Assembly (NCBI GenBank): GCA_958295905.1
Contig: OY282382.1
Span: 3,186,001-3,250,000, forward strand
Direction of reading: 5' to 3'
DNA: 64,000 nt
Origin: an uncultured Vicinamibacterales bacterium
Lineage (GTDB): Bacteria > Acidobacteriota > Vicinamibacteria > Vicinamibacterales > UBA8438
Under the pieces are notes generated by a model. That model searched no databases. It worked only from the letters and a program-made list of their open reading frames with translations, and had not been told where the DNA came from. Both the position numbers and the translations under genes were made by a program. Positions 18,153 through 27,683 of this stretch are shown here, piece after piece. Positions within the stretch are counted from its first letter, which is position 1. Every line of letters begins with the position of its first letter.

Positions 18153-18349
18153 GATCGTCTCCAACTTCCGAATGGCTCGAGTCACGCCGGCGGTGGGGGC
18201 CCGCTCCCGCCGCCACGACGACTGTCAGCGGGGCGCCTGCCGTTGAGATGCGACGCATGAGCGTCTCCAACTTCCGAACGGCTCGCGGCCGCAGCGGGGC
18301 GCCTGCCGTCGAGATGCGACGCAGGAGCGTCGCCGACTTCCCACGGCTC
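18115..18349 (-). repeat. Three direct repeats over the 5' end of the propeller gene
   Basis: About 65-bp units at 18115-18179, 18218-18286 and 18289-18349 share GCGCCTGCCGT, GAGATGCG and GCGTC(T/G)CC. The first contains the start codon and signal-peptide codons (MRRISTAG) of the propeller gene. The other two are upstream duplicates that preserve the same codons. Confidence 0.75.
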
Positions 18350-19442
18350 GCGGCCGGGCCGCGCCGAGGTCCGGCACGCCCCGGTCAGGTCGTTCTCCGC
18401 CTCCGCAGGACGAACAGCGCGAGCACGAACAGGCCCGCGACCACGATCGCGCCCAGCCGCGCGAGGCGCAACGGGGTCGGCCGGTTCGCCGCCGCGTCCG
18501 CCGGTTGCGTCTCCGCCTCCTGCTCGGCCAGGACCACGCTCGCCTCCGTCAGCTCCACGCTCGTCGTCAGGTTGCGTTGCAGCTCGCTGCGATAGGCGGC
18601 CGCGAGGTCCGCCGGGGCCTGCTCGGCGATGAACGACGCCAGGGCCGCGTTGTCGCAGACGAACCCGCTGCAGCCCGCTTCGAACTCCTCCACCAGCCGG
18701 GTGTGCAGCTCCGCGAGCACCGCCACCTGTCGCGCCGTGGCGTCCCAGAGGCCCTTGCGCACCGTCTCCAGCATCACCGCCGTCATCTCCTGGAGCGCAT
18801 ACGGGTTCTCCCGCCGGAAGAAGTCGTGGACCCCGAGGTCGTGGCGGTCGTCGACGTACACCTCGTACAGCTCGTTCCAGAGCGTGTCGTCGACGGCGGC
18901 CGGCTTCATCACGTTCCAGCCGTAGGTGTTGCGGAACGTCTCGGCGAAGTGCTCGGCCGACGAGGCCCCGCCCGCCTGCATCTCGCCGATGTAGGCGGGG
19001 TTCAGCAGCGTCGACCGCGCCTCGGTCCAGACCGTCTCGGTGAGGTCCGTCACCCGCGGCCGCTGGGCGTTGCGGAAGTCGTTGAAGTAGGCGTCGGCGT
19101 CGCGTCCCGTGACGTGGCGGACGGCCATGCTCAACCCGCCCATGAACTCGTAGACGTGGTCGAGGCTGAGGGCGCCCCAGGTGTGACTCTCCCGCGGCTG
19201 CACGACGATCTCGGTGCCGGCGAGCGCCGCCTCGAAGATGCCGTCGGCGTAGAAGCTCCAGAGCTCGCCCTCGTCGTAGACGGCGCCCATGTTGCGCAGG
19301 TACTGGTCCGCGACCTCGGCGTCCTCCTCCCAGCGGTCGCCGCGCTCGACCATCTCCATGATGGCGGTGCCGTAGTTGCCGTTCACGCCGCCGAAGACGC
19401 GCAGGGTCGAGTAGCGCCGCGCGTCGGCGGGGGAGAGGCCCC

Positions 19443-20836
19443 ATAGGCGCTAACTTGTTCAGATCTGGTCCTCCGGCAGCTCAGTACCAGCCGAAATACG
19501 CAGACAGTTGCGACTGTCGGCGACGTGGCGGCTCTGCCAGATCGCCGGAGATCGTTCGCCAGTCCCTGATCATGTGCGCCAGCGGGAGCGGCGGCTCAAT
19601 GGTGTGCGTGACTTGGTTGAGCACGAACTTGAAGTCACGCCACGCGCTGCGGGGGAGCCGGCGTCGGCACGTCGTAGCCCCAGGGGGAAATCGCGCGAGC
19701 ATGGTGGACCAGCTTCTCCACCAGCAGGGCCACCAACAGCTTGCCGTAGAGCCAAGCCTTGGCGCTGTCGTCGTCGTACTTCGGCACGTGTCCCAACTGG
19801 GCCAGCGACTTGAAGCGCTTGAACACCAATTCGACCTGCCAGCGCAGGCGATACCACTCCAGCACGTCCGCGGCGGAAAAGGGCGGCTCGGGGAAGGTCG
19901 TGAAGACGATCACGTACTCGGCGAACCGCAGGGTCGCCGGTTGCACCCGGTTGCCCTTGCGGGCGGCGTCCCGACGGACTTTCCGGTGCGCCAAGCGGAT
20001 GGCTTCCGCCGACTTGCGGAGCACGCAGACCCGGCCCGGAACGTTGCCCGCCGGGCGGCCGTCGTCACCCGGCGCCGCGACCGTGGTCGCCCAGGACCGG
20101 ACGGCGCCCGGACGCGTGACCGACCCCACCGCGGCCAGCAGGTCGAACGGCCGCCCGGACGCCGTGTACAGCGGCAGCGACCCCGTATTGACACGCACAA
20201 TCAGCCGACCGCCCGCGTCCACGACGTGGCGGATGCCCCGGGCCGTCGAATAGCCGCGGTCGGCCAGGACATGGTCGCCGGCACGGATCGGGAACTGCGC
20301 CAACGACTCTCCCGCGCCCGGCCCCTCGGTTCCCGTCAGCTTGAAGAAGTCGCACGTCAGCGACGGCAGACCCACGCTGTAGTGCAGGCGCCACAGCGAC
20401 CCGCTCGGTCCCGGTTCCTTCACCGTCGTCGCATCCACCGCCCGCACCTGGAACGCGCCCCCGGGGACGACCGCGAGGCCCTGCTCCTCGAACAGACGCA
20501 CGCACAGCGCGTGCAACCAGCCCTTGGATTTCTTCAGCCGCTTCAACAGCGCCACGTCGGACAGGTCCGCCAGATGCGCCTGTCGGGCGCGAACCACCGT
20601 TTCCCGCAACGAGTGGCCGCAGCCCAGGTGCAGCAGGAGCGTCCGCAGCAGGTTGTCGACCGTCTTGTCCTTGCGCAGCCCCTTCAGCGCCCCGGTGTTC
20701 TGCGCCAACTCGCGCCAGTCCCGGGGGAGGAACGACAACAGCACCTCCCAGTCCTCGTCCACTGTGCCGGTCTCCGTGTCATGCATCCGCATGCCAGGAT
20801 ACGCCGGCCACGTCGCGAAAACAAGTTAGCGCCTAT
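19443..20836 (-). mobile_element. IS4-family insertion sequence
   Basis: A 1394-bp element with perfect 17-bp inverted ends ATAGGCGCTAACTTGTT (19443-19459 and, inverted, 20820-20836). It is flanked by a perfect 13-bp target duplication GGGGAGAGGCCCC (19430-19442 and 20837-20849). Duplications of 11-13 bp are typical of the IS4 family. It contains one transposase gene on the - strand and is inserted in the second CobN-like gene. Confidence 0.92.
19635..20792 (-). CDS. IS4-family DDE transposase
   Basis: A 385-residue transposase that appears intact. The catalytic triad is visible as D in VRAVDATTVKE, D in VLADRGYS and E in the YRLRWQVELVFKRFKS signature, a YREK-type motif of IS4 transposases. 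The N-terminal part (LRKDKTVDNLLRTLLLHLG, LLKRLKKSKGWL) is the usual DNA-binding region. It fills most of the element, with about 190 bp between its stop and the left inverted end. The clean frame and perfect ends suggest that the element is, or recently was, active. Confidence 0.92.
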   Translation of the reverse strand: MRMHDTETGTVDEDWEVLLSFLPRDWRELAQNTGALKGLRKDKTVDNLLRTLLLHLGCGHSLRETVVRARQAHLADLSDVALLKRLKKSKGWLHALCVRLFEEQGLAVVPGGAFQVRAVDATTVKEPGPSGSLWRLHYSVGLPSLTCDFFKLTGTEGPGAGESLAQFPIRAGDHVLADRGYSTARGIRHVVDAGGRLIVRVNTGSLPLYTASGRPFDLLAAVGSVTRPGAVRSWATTVAAPGDDGRPAGNVPGRVCVLRKSAEAIRLAHRKVRRDAARKGNRVQPATLRFAEYVIVFTTFPEPPFSAADVLEWYRLRWQVELVFKRFKSLAQLGHVPKYDDDSAKAWLYGKLLVALLVEKLVHHARAISPWGYDVPTPAPPQRVA

Positions 20837-23800
20837 GGGGAGAGGCCCCTGGCCATCATCACCTCCTCGGCGCGCAGCCGGCCCTCCTGGACGAAGTTGG
20901 CGTGGGCCTCGGCGTCGCGCGCCTCGGCCGCCATGGCGACGGCGCGGTTGATGAGGGCGAGGCGCGAGGCGGCGAGGTCGCGGAGCTGGCCGGCGGTCTG
21001 GACGACGACATCGATGCGGGGCCGGCCGAGGTCGGCCGTCGGCATCAGCCGCAGGTCGGCGACCCGGCCGAACGGGTCCCAGACCGGTTCGACCCCGAGC
21101 AGGTAGAAGATCTGGCCGATGGTGGCGCCCTCGGTGCCGATGAAGTCGCTGGGCCAGAGGGTGAACGCGACCTTCCGGGGCCAGGCGTCGTGGCGCCGCC
21201 GGTGCTCGTCGAGGAGCGCTTCCGCCAGACCGCGCCCCACCGTCCACGCCTCCGGCGACGGTGTCTTCTCGGCGTCGATCGAGAAGAGGTTGCGCCCGGT
21301 GGGAACGGCGTCGGGGTTGACGATGGGGTCGCCCCCGGGCGTGGGCTCGACGTAGCCGCCGGCGAGGCCCCGCGCCACGCTCTCGAGCTCGAGGTCGGAG
21401 CTGTCGCGCAGGCCCTTCCGGTGCCGGTCGATGCCGCTCACGCTCGTCTCCAGCGTCAGGACCGCCCGGGCCAGCTCCGCGTCGCGGGCCGCGCGCGCCT
21501 CCAGCTCGACGCCGGCGGCGTCGACGGCGGCGGCGAGGCGCGGGTCGAACGCCGGGTGGTCCAGGATCTTCCGCAGGCGGTCCGCGGCCGGCGCGTCGAC
21601 GTCGTGAAGCTGGTCCCGGAGCGTCGTGCGGTGTTCCCGGTAGAAGGCCACCGCCGAGAGCGCCCCCTCGATGTCCTCGCTGGCGGCGGTCAACAGCTCG
21701 TCCGCCGACTCGTGTCCCCACGCCCGCCCGAGGGCCTCGACCTGCGGCGCGTCGAGGGCGAAGGCCAGCCGCTCCGACGCCAGCCGACGCTTCTCGTCCT
21801 CGACGCGGTCGACGAGCCCGGGATCCTCCAGCAGCGCGAACGTCCGCTCGCGGAGGGCGGCGTCCTGCATCGCCTCGAGCAGGGCGAACACGTCCGGGTC
21901 CTCGGCGATCTCCACCGCCTCGGCCATCGGCGGGATGACGGCGGCGATGGTCTTGGCGCGCTCGCGCTGCACCGGATCGAGCAGTTGCGACGTGCGCGCG
22001 AACTCCTGCTCCGACTGCAGCCGCTCGACGAACTCCACCTTTCGCGGGTGCGGCAGGATGCGCGCCACCAAGTCCTCCAGCTCGCCCGCGCGGGCTTCCG
22101 GCACGGCGGCGTCCGGCCGGCTCCGCGTGCCCGCCCCCATCGAGATGAAGCCCCGGATGATGTCGTCGTCCGACGGCCGCCGCGACGCCTCGCGCCAGGC
22201 GTGGGCGTGCTGCAGGTCTGCGTCCGTCACCAGGTCGGAGAGCACCGCCCCGGCGTTCGCGCCCGCGACCCGCCGCGCGTAGGCGTCGCGCGCGCGCCGG
22301 CGGTAGCGGCGCTCGAAGTACACCTCGTCCTCGAGATCCGCGGCCTCGACCGCGCCCTTGACGGTGTCGATGCGGGCGAGGGCGTAGGCGATGGGATCGA
22401 TGGCCATCAGCTCCGCCGTCGAGTCGACCTCGGCCGCCGTGAAGGCGTTCCCGAGGGTGTAGAGCCCCTGCGTGACCTTCTCCCCGTCGATGGTCTCGAC
22501 GTGGTTGCTCAGGCGGAACATCTCGTCCGCCGACCACGCGGCGTCGGGGTCGAGGCCGAGGTCCACGTGCAGGTTCATCTCTGTCGCGAGACGCCGGATC
22601 GTGCGCGCATGCTCGGCCCGCACCGGACCGTCGGCCGCGTTGCGGAAGCTGTCGAGCCGGTCGCGCAGCGGGCGCAGCCCGTCGTACAGCCCGCCCTCCA
22701 TGAACGGCGGCGTCAGGTGGGTCACCGTCGCCGCGTAGGAGCGGCGCTTGGCGATGATGCCCTCGCCGACGTTGCTCATGACGTAGACGTAGACGTGCGG
22801 GAGCCCCCCGACGAGCGCGTCCGCCCAGTCGAAGGCCGACAGGGCAATCTGCTTCCACGGCGTGAACTCCAGGCTGCCGTGGGTGCCGAAGTGCATCACG
22901 GCGTCGGCCTGGAATGCGTTCCGGGTCCACAGGTACGAGGCGACATAGGGGTGCGGCGGCGCCTTGCGCGTGCCGTGCACGAGCCGGAACGTGTCGTCGC
23001 CGGCGCCCGGCAGGGGCTGCGGCAGGATGACGACGTTGCCGAACTGCACGCGGGCGACGGCCAGCGCGGTCTCGTCGCCCTCGCCGACCGTCATGTACTC
23101 GCCGGGGGCGGGGCCGTACTGCTCGACGACGGCGTCGCGCATGCCCGGTTCGAGATCCGCTTCCACCCACGCCGCGTACTCGCCGGCCGGCACCAGCGCC
23201 GGATCGCCGGTGGCCACGTACTCCTCGAACGCGCCGCGCGCATAGGGCCCGAGCACCGGCCCCTTCGCCTGGACCAGTTCCCAGAACTCGTCGTCGGTCT
23301 CGGGCAGCCCCTCGACCGCGTAGCCGGCGTCCCGCAGCGAGCGCAGCAGGTTCAGCAGGCTCGGCGCCACCTCCAGGCTGCCCGCGTTCATGGCGTTCTT
23401 GCCCGGTCCCTTGTAGTAGTAGATGGCCACCCGCTTGTCGCGATTGGGCTTGGCCTTCAAGGTCAGCCAGCCCTCGACGAGGTCGCAGAAGGTGTCGAGG
23501 CGCCCGGGCAACGCGTCGAAGATCTCGTAGCCGTCGGCGTCGGTGAACTGCGCGGCCACCGCGTAGGGCGCCACCCCGCCGTCGAGCTCGGGCAGGACGA
23601 CGCTCATCGTGAGCATGGACCCGGCCATGCCCTGCTGGTCGGTCACCCAGTCGTCGTGGTTCTGGAACACCGACACCGGCGTTAGCATCGGGATGTCGCG
23701 CTCGCGCAGCCAGGCGATGGCGTCGTCGGCGCGCCCCAGGGTGAGCCGCCCGTGCGGCATCAGCACCACGAGGTCGGGGTCGATGCGCTTGAGGAAGTCG

Positions 23801-24665
23801 AGGCGCTTCTCGGCGCTGGCCATGGGGTAGACGTTCCACGCGCGGCCTTCGAGGGCGCGGATGAACGCGTCGACGTGATCCCGGTTGGCATTGAAGGGGC
23901 CGGGCACGCTCGTGATCAGGGCGATTTTCGGGGCGCCCGGCTTGGCGAGCCCCTGCGTGCCGTAGTAGGCGTCGAAGGCGTCGACCGACTCGAACGTCAG
24001 GTCGTCGTCGAGGTGGAACAGCACGTCCATGGAACGCTCGACCGGGGGCTCGACCGGGTCCGCGCGGAACGACTTGCCGTCGAGCTCCACGCGCGAGAAC
24101 TCGAGCAGCCGGGCGTAGTTCTCGGCCCCCCCGAACTCGAGGTAGCCGTTGGCGGCGTCGAGCCGCGCGCCGCGCAGGTTGGTGACGTCGATGGCCGGGT
24201 TCGTGGCCCCCTGCACGAACAGGCGCGCGCCGCGGCGGCCGGCCTCGCGAAGGTGCTCGAGCTGCGTCTCGTCGAGCTGCAGGCCGCGTCCGAAGATATA
24301 GACGACCGGATAGTCGGCGGCGCGGTCCAGCGACGCCAGGTCCAGCGACTCCACGCGCACCGCCCCGCTCCGGCGCGCGCGCTCGAGGCGCGCGAGCTGG
24401 AAGCCGGGGAAGTTGACGAAGGCGACCCGCGTCACCGCGAGATGGCGCTGATAGGCGGCGAAGCCGCCCCAGAGCACCGCCGCCGCGAGCAGGGCGGCCG
24501 CGATCCGCCTGCGGTGGGACCACAGGTCGGCCAGCCGCGTCCGCACCGTCCGCACGTGTGTCGGTTCTGTCCTCGGAGTCATCGGGTCTCTCCCTCCGGC
24601 TGCCGCCGCGCCGTTGGCTTCAGCACTTCCGCACCGTCGGCTTCCGCACTTCTGCAACGCGGACT

Positions 24666-24880
24666 TCCAGAAAGGCGTCACCGTCAAATCAAGTAGCGAG
24701 ACGGCCGAGCGTCTGGTTCGACGCGGTTCCCGGCAGTCGGCGTCCATCACTTCAAGCACCCGGCGCGCCCGCGCGGGTCGGTCGTTCGGATGCAGGCAAA
24801 CCGCAAGCTCGGTGCGCGCCTACTCGTCGAGCAGGACCGGGGGCCCTGCGGGCTCTGCGTGCGCGCGCTGGCCCGGCTCT
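24666..24880 (-). pseudogene. Relic of a TonB-dependent receptor C-terminus
   Basis: Read on the - strand, the codons spell GPPVLLDE-stop-ARTELAVCLHPND ... VLEVMDAD ... SLLDLTVTPFW. This aligns with the last part of the receptor at 12903 (GRPVWLEEYVRTDFGLYLRPND ... VLNLMDAY ... SVSLAVTPF). There is an in-frame stop, the natural stop is lost, and the rest of the gene is gone. The position, between a small His/Cys peptide and a CobN-like gene, is the same as in the intact cluster, so a receptor once stood here. Confidence 0.75.
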
Positions 24881-24926
24881 GATCCCGGGGGTTAGCGGCC
24901 GGGCCGTCGATGGGATGGGGAAGGCG

Positions 24927-25208
24927 TTACGCGGGCGGCCCGCGCGTCGGGTGGGTGGCGGGCGTCGAAGCGTAGCGGCTCTGCCGGCAGCTCGGTGCGG
25001 CGGGGTGGGCCGCCAGGTCCGGCACGGGGGGCGCGGGCACCGTCGTCGTGGTGACGGGGGAGTGGTGCCGGAGGCAGCAGATTACGCAGTGGTGATCGTC
25101 GCCACCGGCGTGCCCGTCATCATGGGCGTGAGAGACGAAACCGGCCGCCAGCAGGGCGCACGCCAGCAGCAGCGCCACGAGAGCGGTGGGCCGGCTCGGC
25201 TTCGTCAT
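24927..25208 (-). CDS. Small secreted His/Cys-rich peptide 2 (TRGPPA tail)
   Basis: A 93-residue protein, the closest relative of the peptide at 15534: the same MTKPSRP start, a signal peptide (ALVALLLACALLAAGFV), a cluster SHAHDDGHAGGDDHH, the motif CVICCLRHH and the tail HPTRGPPA. The middle linker is diverged, so conservation is concentrated in the His/Cys block and the tail. It lies upstream of the TonB relic and the second CobN-like gene, mirroring the first cluster. The function is unknown; metal or heme binding is inferred from the residues. Confidence 0.72.
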   Translation of the reverse strand: MTKPSRPTALVALLLACALLAAGFVSHAHDDGHAGGDDHHCVICCLRHHSPVTTTTVPAPPVPDLAAHPAAPSCRQSRYASTPATHPTRGPPA

Positions 25209-25260
25209 GGTTCAGGCGTGTCGATGGTTGCCGTCTCGAGACAGGCGTTCGCGGACCTGG

Positions 25261-26211
25261 TCAGTCGAGATCGACGATGGTGATGGCGTTCCAGTTGTTC
25301 ATCGGGATGAGCAGCCGGTTCCGTTTCGAGTCGTAGGCCATCGAGGCGGCGCTCGGGATGCCGGACGCCACCACCTCGGCCGCCTCTCCCGGTCGGATGC
25401 GCGAGACGGTGCCGATCCTGACGCTGGAGACGTACTTCGTGCCGTCGTCGAGGACCACCAGGCCGTCGTTCCCGCCGTCCACCGCGTGCTCGGTCCCGAC
25501 GAGCTCGCCCTCGGGCGAGAACGTGAGCACCGCGTTGTCGTTGACGTTCACGACGACGATGTTGCCGTCCGGGTCGAAGGCGATGCCGTTGGGCCGGGCG
25601 AGCGGCGCGCCCTCGACGACGACCGACGCCTCGCCGTCCGGCCCGATCCGGTACACGCGCCAGGTCCCGCTCTCCTCGGTCCCGGTCTGCGTGGCCCAGA
25701 TCGTCCCGTCCTCGGCGACCTCGATGTCGTTGAAGCGCTGTGCGTCCTCGACGGCGACGCTGCCTCGCGGCTCGCCGCTCGCCATGTCGAACCAGCGCAC
25801 GACGTTGATGTCGGCCACGTACAGCAGGCCGTTGACGATGTCGCTGCCGAGCGGGTGGTTCAGGGTCAGGCCGTTCCGGTCGACGCCGATCCACTTCAGC
25901 GTGTGCGCGCTGCCGTCGGGGTTGATCAGCGAGATGTAGCCATCGTTCGGGATGACGTCCTGTGCGATCCCGGCGTTGACCGCGACGTACAGGTCGCGAG
26001 CCTCGTCGTAGGCCATGCTCTCGGCGAAACGAAAGCCGCCATAGGTCCGCGCATTCGACGACAGGTCGAGCGGCGCGCCCGCCATGAAGGGCTGATCGGC
26101 CGCTTCCTGGGCCTGCGCCCGGGTGGCCGTCGTGCCGGCGGTGAACCCGGCGAGCAGGGCGGCGACCGCCATCGATCGAGAAACGAGTCGTTCTCCGCGA
26201 AGACGTGGCAT
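25261..26211 (-). CDS. Secreted NHL/SMP-30-like beta-propeller protein
   Basis: About 316 residues from the ATG at 26211, which has GGAGG 10 nt upstream; a longer in-frame start looks wrong because it would bury the signal peptide (SMAVAALLAGFTAGTTATRA). The repeated blades (DEARDLYVAVNAG, NGLLYVADINVV, DIEVAEDGTIWATQTG, NGIAFDPDGNIVVVNVN) fit six-bladed NHL or SMP-30/gluconolactonase-like propellers. No catalytic metal site is clear. It sits between two small His/Cys peptide genes on the same strand, about 50 and 135 bp from them, so all three may be co-transcribed. Confidence 0.75.
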   Translation of the reverse strand: MPRLRGERLVSRSMAVAALLAGFTAGTTATRAQAQEAADQPFMAGAPLDLSSNARTYGGFRFAESMAYDEARDLYVAVNAGIAQDVIPNDGYISLINPDGSAHTLKWIGVDRNGLTLNHPLGSDIVNGLLYVADINVVRWFDMASGEPRGSVAVEDAQRFNDIEVAEDGTIWATQTGTEESGTWRVYRIGPDGEASVVVEGAPLARPNGIAFDPDGNIVVVNVNDNAVLTFSPEGELVGTEHAVDGGNDGLVVLDDGTKYVSSVRIGTVSRIRPGEAAEVVASGIPSAASMAYDSKRNRLLIPMNNWNAITIVDLD

Positions 26212-26346
26212 AGAACTCTCCTCCGAATTCGGGACTCTGGATCCGAGGCAGCGGCGAGTCCCGGTGCTCGCGCATGCGCCGACTCCGACCCGGACAACCG
26301 GCAAGACGTAGATGCGTGAACGTCGCAGGTGGATGCGACGAGGCGG

Positions 26347-26631
26347 CTACGCGGGCGGGCCGCGCGTGGGGCGGATGCCGAGGGCGGCGGACCGTTCGCC
26401 GTCCGGGCGGGCGGTCACGACGCCGCGAGCGGCGACATCCGCCACGAACGGCGCGGGCGCGCCGTCGTTCTCGACCCCCGACAGGTGCCGGAAGTGACAG
26501 GCGTCGCAGTCGGCGTAGCCAGCGGCCTGCGCGTCGACGTCGTGCTCGTGGACCGCAACGCCCAACGGCGCCAGCGCGAGCACGACGAGCAGCGCGGCGG
26601 CCATGACGACCATCCGCTTCAGCGATACCAT
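26347..26631 (-). CDS. Small secreted His/Cys-rich peptide 3 (TRGPPA tail, CxxCH)
   Basis: A 94-residue protein from the internal ATG at 26631; the longer frame reads through non-coding sequence. It has a signal peptide (VVMAAALLVVLALAPLGVAV), HEHD, then CDACHFRH (a CxxCH motif as in c-type heme attachment) and the tail IRPTRGPPA. The rest is little conserved with the other three. It is the first gene of a possible unit with the NHL propeller and peptide 2. A TTGACT box lies about 38 bp upstream, but no good -10 box accompanies it. CxxCH could bind heme covalently or a metal; the sequence alone does not decide. Confidence 0.65.
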   Translation of the reverse strand: MVSLKRMVVMAAALLVVLALAPLGVAVHEHDVDAQAAGYADCDACHFRHLSGVENDGAPAPFVADVAARGVVTARPDGERSAALGIRPTRGPPA

Positions 26632-26874
26632 CCGCCTATTGAGGCTCAAAAGGCGCGCCGAAGTCAAGCGCGTCCCTCTGAGGCTGCGCGCCTCGGGCGC
26701 GTGCGATCGGATCGTCCGCCGCGAGCGGAGGAGCGAGATGGCAGGGGCGGTATCGTCGACGCTGACCGACGCCCGCATGCCCAGGCCGAAGAAGCCCGGG
26801 GCGAAGGTGGGGGCGAAGTAGCGGCCGGGGAGGGAGCCGCCGCGGAGGACGCGGAGGGTGGTGTGGCCCCATAG

Positions 26875-26894
26875 TAGAGTAGAGTAGAGTTGAG
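26875..26894 (+). repeat. Short TAGAG tandem repeat
   Basis: Three perfect TAGAG units followed by a degenerate TTGAG, about 30 bp before the gene at 26922. Such a microsatellite could vary in length; no function is visible. Confidence 0.7.
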
Positions 26895-26921
26895 TTAGCG
26901 CCTTTTCGGAGGGGGGGGACG

Positions 26922-27260
26922 ATGGCAGAAGCGACGGCAGCAGCCGAAGCCGAGAGTGGTGTCGATGACGGGCGGGCTGCGCTGGCCGAGGCCATCGCGC
27001 AAGGTGCGTCAGTCCCGGACCAGTTGGCTGCTTTGCTCGGTCGCCAGGACGCCGCGGAGACGGTGCTCATGGTGATAGCGGCTTCGCACCCGAAACTCGA
27101 CTCGCTCGTCAACCTCCTGGCCTCGATTCGCAAGGTGGCGGCGGAAGCCGACCCGTCGGGACGTGAGGTCGTCAAGGCCTACGACTCGTATCTCTCCACG
27201 CTCAGGATGATGCAGGACGCACGCCGCAGGGCGCAGGACTCGCACCGCAAGGCGCCATGA
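26922..27260 (+). CDS. Hypothetical soluble protein, first gene of a two-gene operon
   Basis: A 112-residue protein with a strong GGAGGGG site before its ATG. It looks fully helical (ALAEAIAQGASVPDQLAALLG, LVNLLASIRKVAAEA, YLSTLRMMQDARRRA) with no signal peptide or membrane segment. Its stop overlaps the next start (ATGA at 27257-27260), so the two are translationally coupled. I recognise no family. A small soluble protein coupled to a small membrane protein may work as a regulator and effector pair, but no domain supports that. Confidence 0.7.
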   Translation: MAEATAAAEAESGVDDGRAALAEAIAQGASVPDQLAALLGRQDAAETVLMVIAASHPKLDSLVNLLASIRKVAAEADPSGREVVKAYDSYLSTLRMMQDARRRAQDSHRKAP

Positions 27261-27541
27261 ATGAGACCGAGCGGGAGACGCTGGTCCGCCTGCTCGCCGA
27301 GGAAAGCAGTCCCGACGGGCCTCCGGCTTCGCTGGATGTCGGCTTGGCGGGGCGTCTGTTCGGAGCCCGCTACGCCAACACCAACATCACGGGCATCGTG
27401 ATCCTCGCGGCGCTGTTGCTGTTGCTCGTGGACAGGTTCATGCCAGAACATCCGGGGTCGCGTGAGCTGATCACCGGAGCCTTCAGCATCATCAGCCTCG
27501 CGTTGGGCTATCTGTTCGGCTCCTCCAGACCGCGGGCGTAG
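27257..27541 (+). CDS. Hypothetical small membrane protein, second gene of the operon
   Basis: A 94-residue protein with two hydrophobic helices (TGIVILAALLLLLVDRF at about residues 45-61 and ITGAFSIISLALGYLFG at about 71-87) and a soluble N-terminus of about 40 residues. It starts inside the stop of the gene at 26922. Two-helix proteins of this shape occur as holin-like, toxin-like or structural membrane proteins; nothing here decides among them. Confidence 0.7.
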   Translation: MNETERETLVRLLAEESSPDGPPASLDVGLAGRLFGARYANTNITGIVILAALLLLLVDRFMPEHPGSRELITGAFSIISLALGYLFGSSRPRA

Positions 27542-27647
27542 CGCCCCGACTCGGACGCCCCCCCCGAGACCTCCGAAGGCGGCAACCGCGCCGATCACGT
27601 CGGTCAGGACTGAGCTGTTCTCGGGGCTCGGGGTTCCGCGCCCACCC

Positions 27648-27676
27648 TTGACGCGGTTGCGCAAACGCGCTACAAC
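27648..27676 (+). promoter_or_regulatory. Candidate promoter giving a leaderless message
   Basis: TTGACG (27648-27653), exactly 17 bp, then TACAAC (27671-27676). The ATG at 27684 begins 7 nt after the -10 box, so transcription may start at or next to the start codon. Confidence 0.5.
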
Positions 27677-27683
27677 GGTGCCC

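Larger units (their letters stand above)
18385..24582 (-). pseudogene. Second membrane CobN-like chelatase, interrupted by an IS4-family element
   Basis: The gene starts at the ATG at 24582 (GGAGGG upstream) and ends at 18385, but 19443-20836 is an insertion sequence, so the product is split after MMARGLSP. Without the insertion and one 13-bp duplicate, the frame continues as ADARRYSTLRVFGGV and would give about 1550 residues. It has N- and C-terminal membrane helices and the hallmarks VMHFGTHGSLEF and VAIYYYKGPGKNAM. It carries a helical block of about 250 residues (from HAWREASRRPSDDDI to LTLETSVSG) that the intact paralogue at 8670 lacks. No hmuT, ExbB-like or DUF2149 genes follow, and the TonB gene upstream is a relic. 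The frame is otherwise clean, so the insertion looks recent. Confidence 0.88.
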
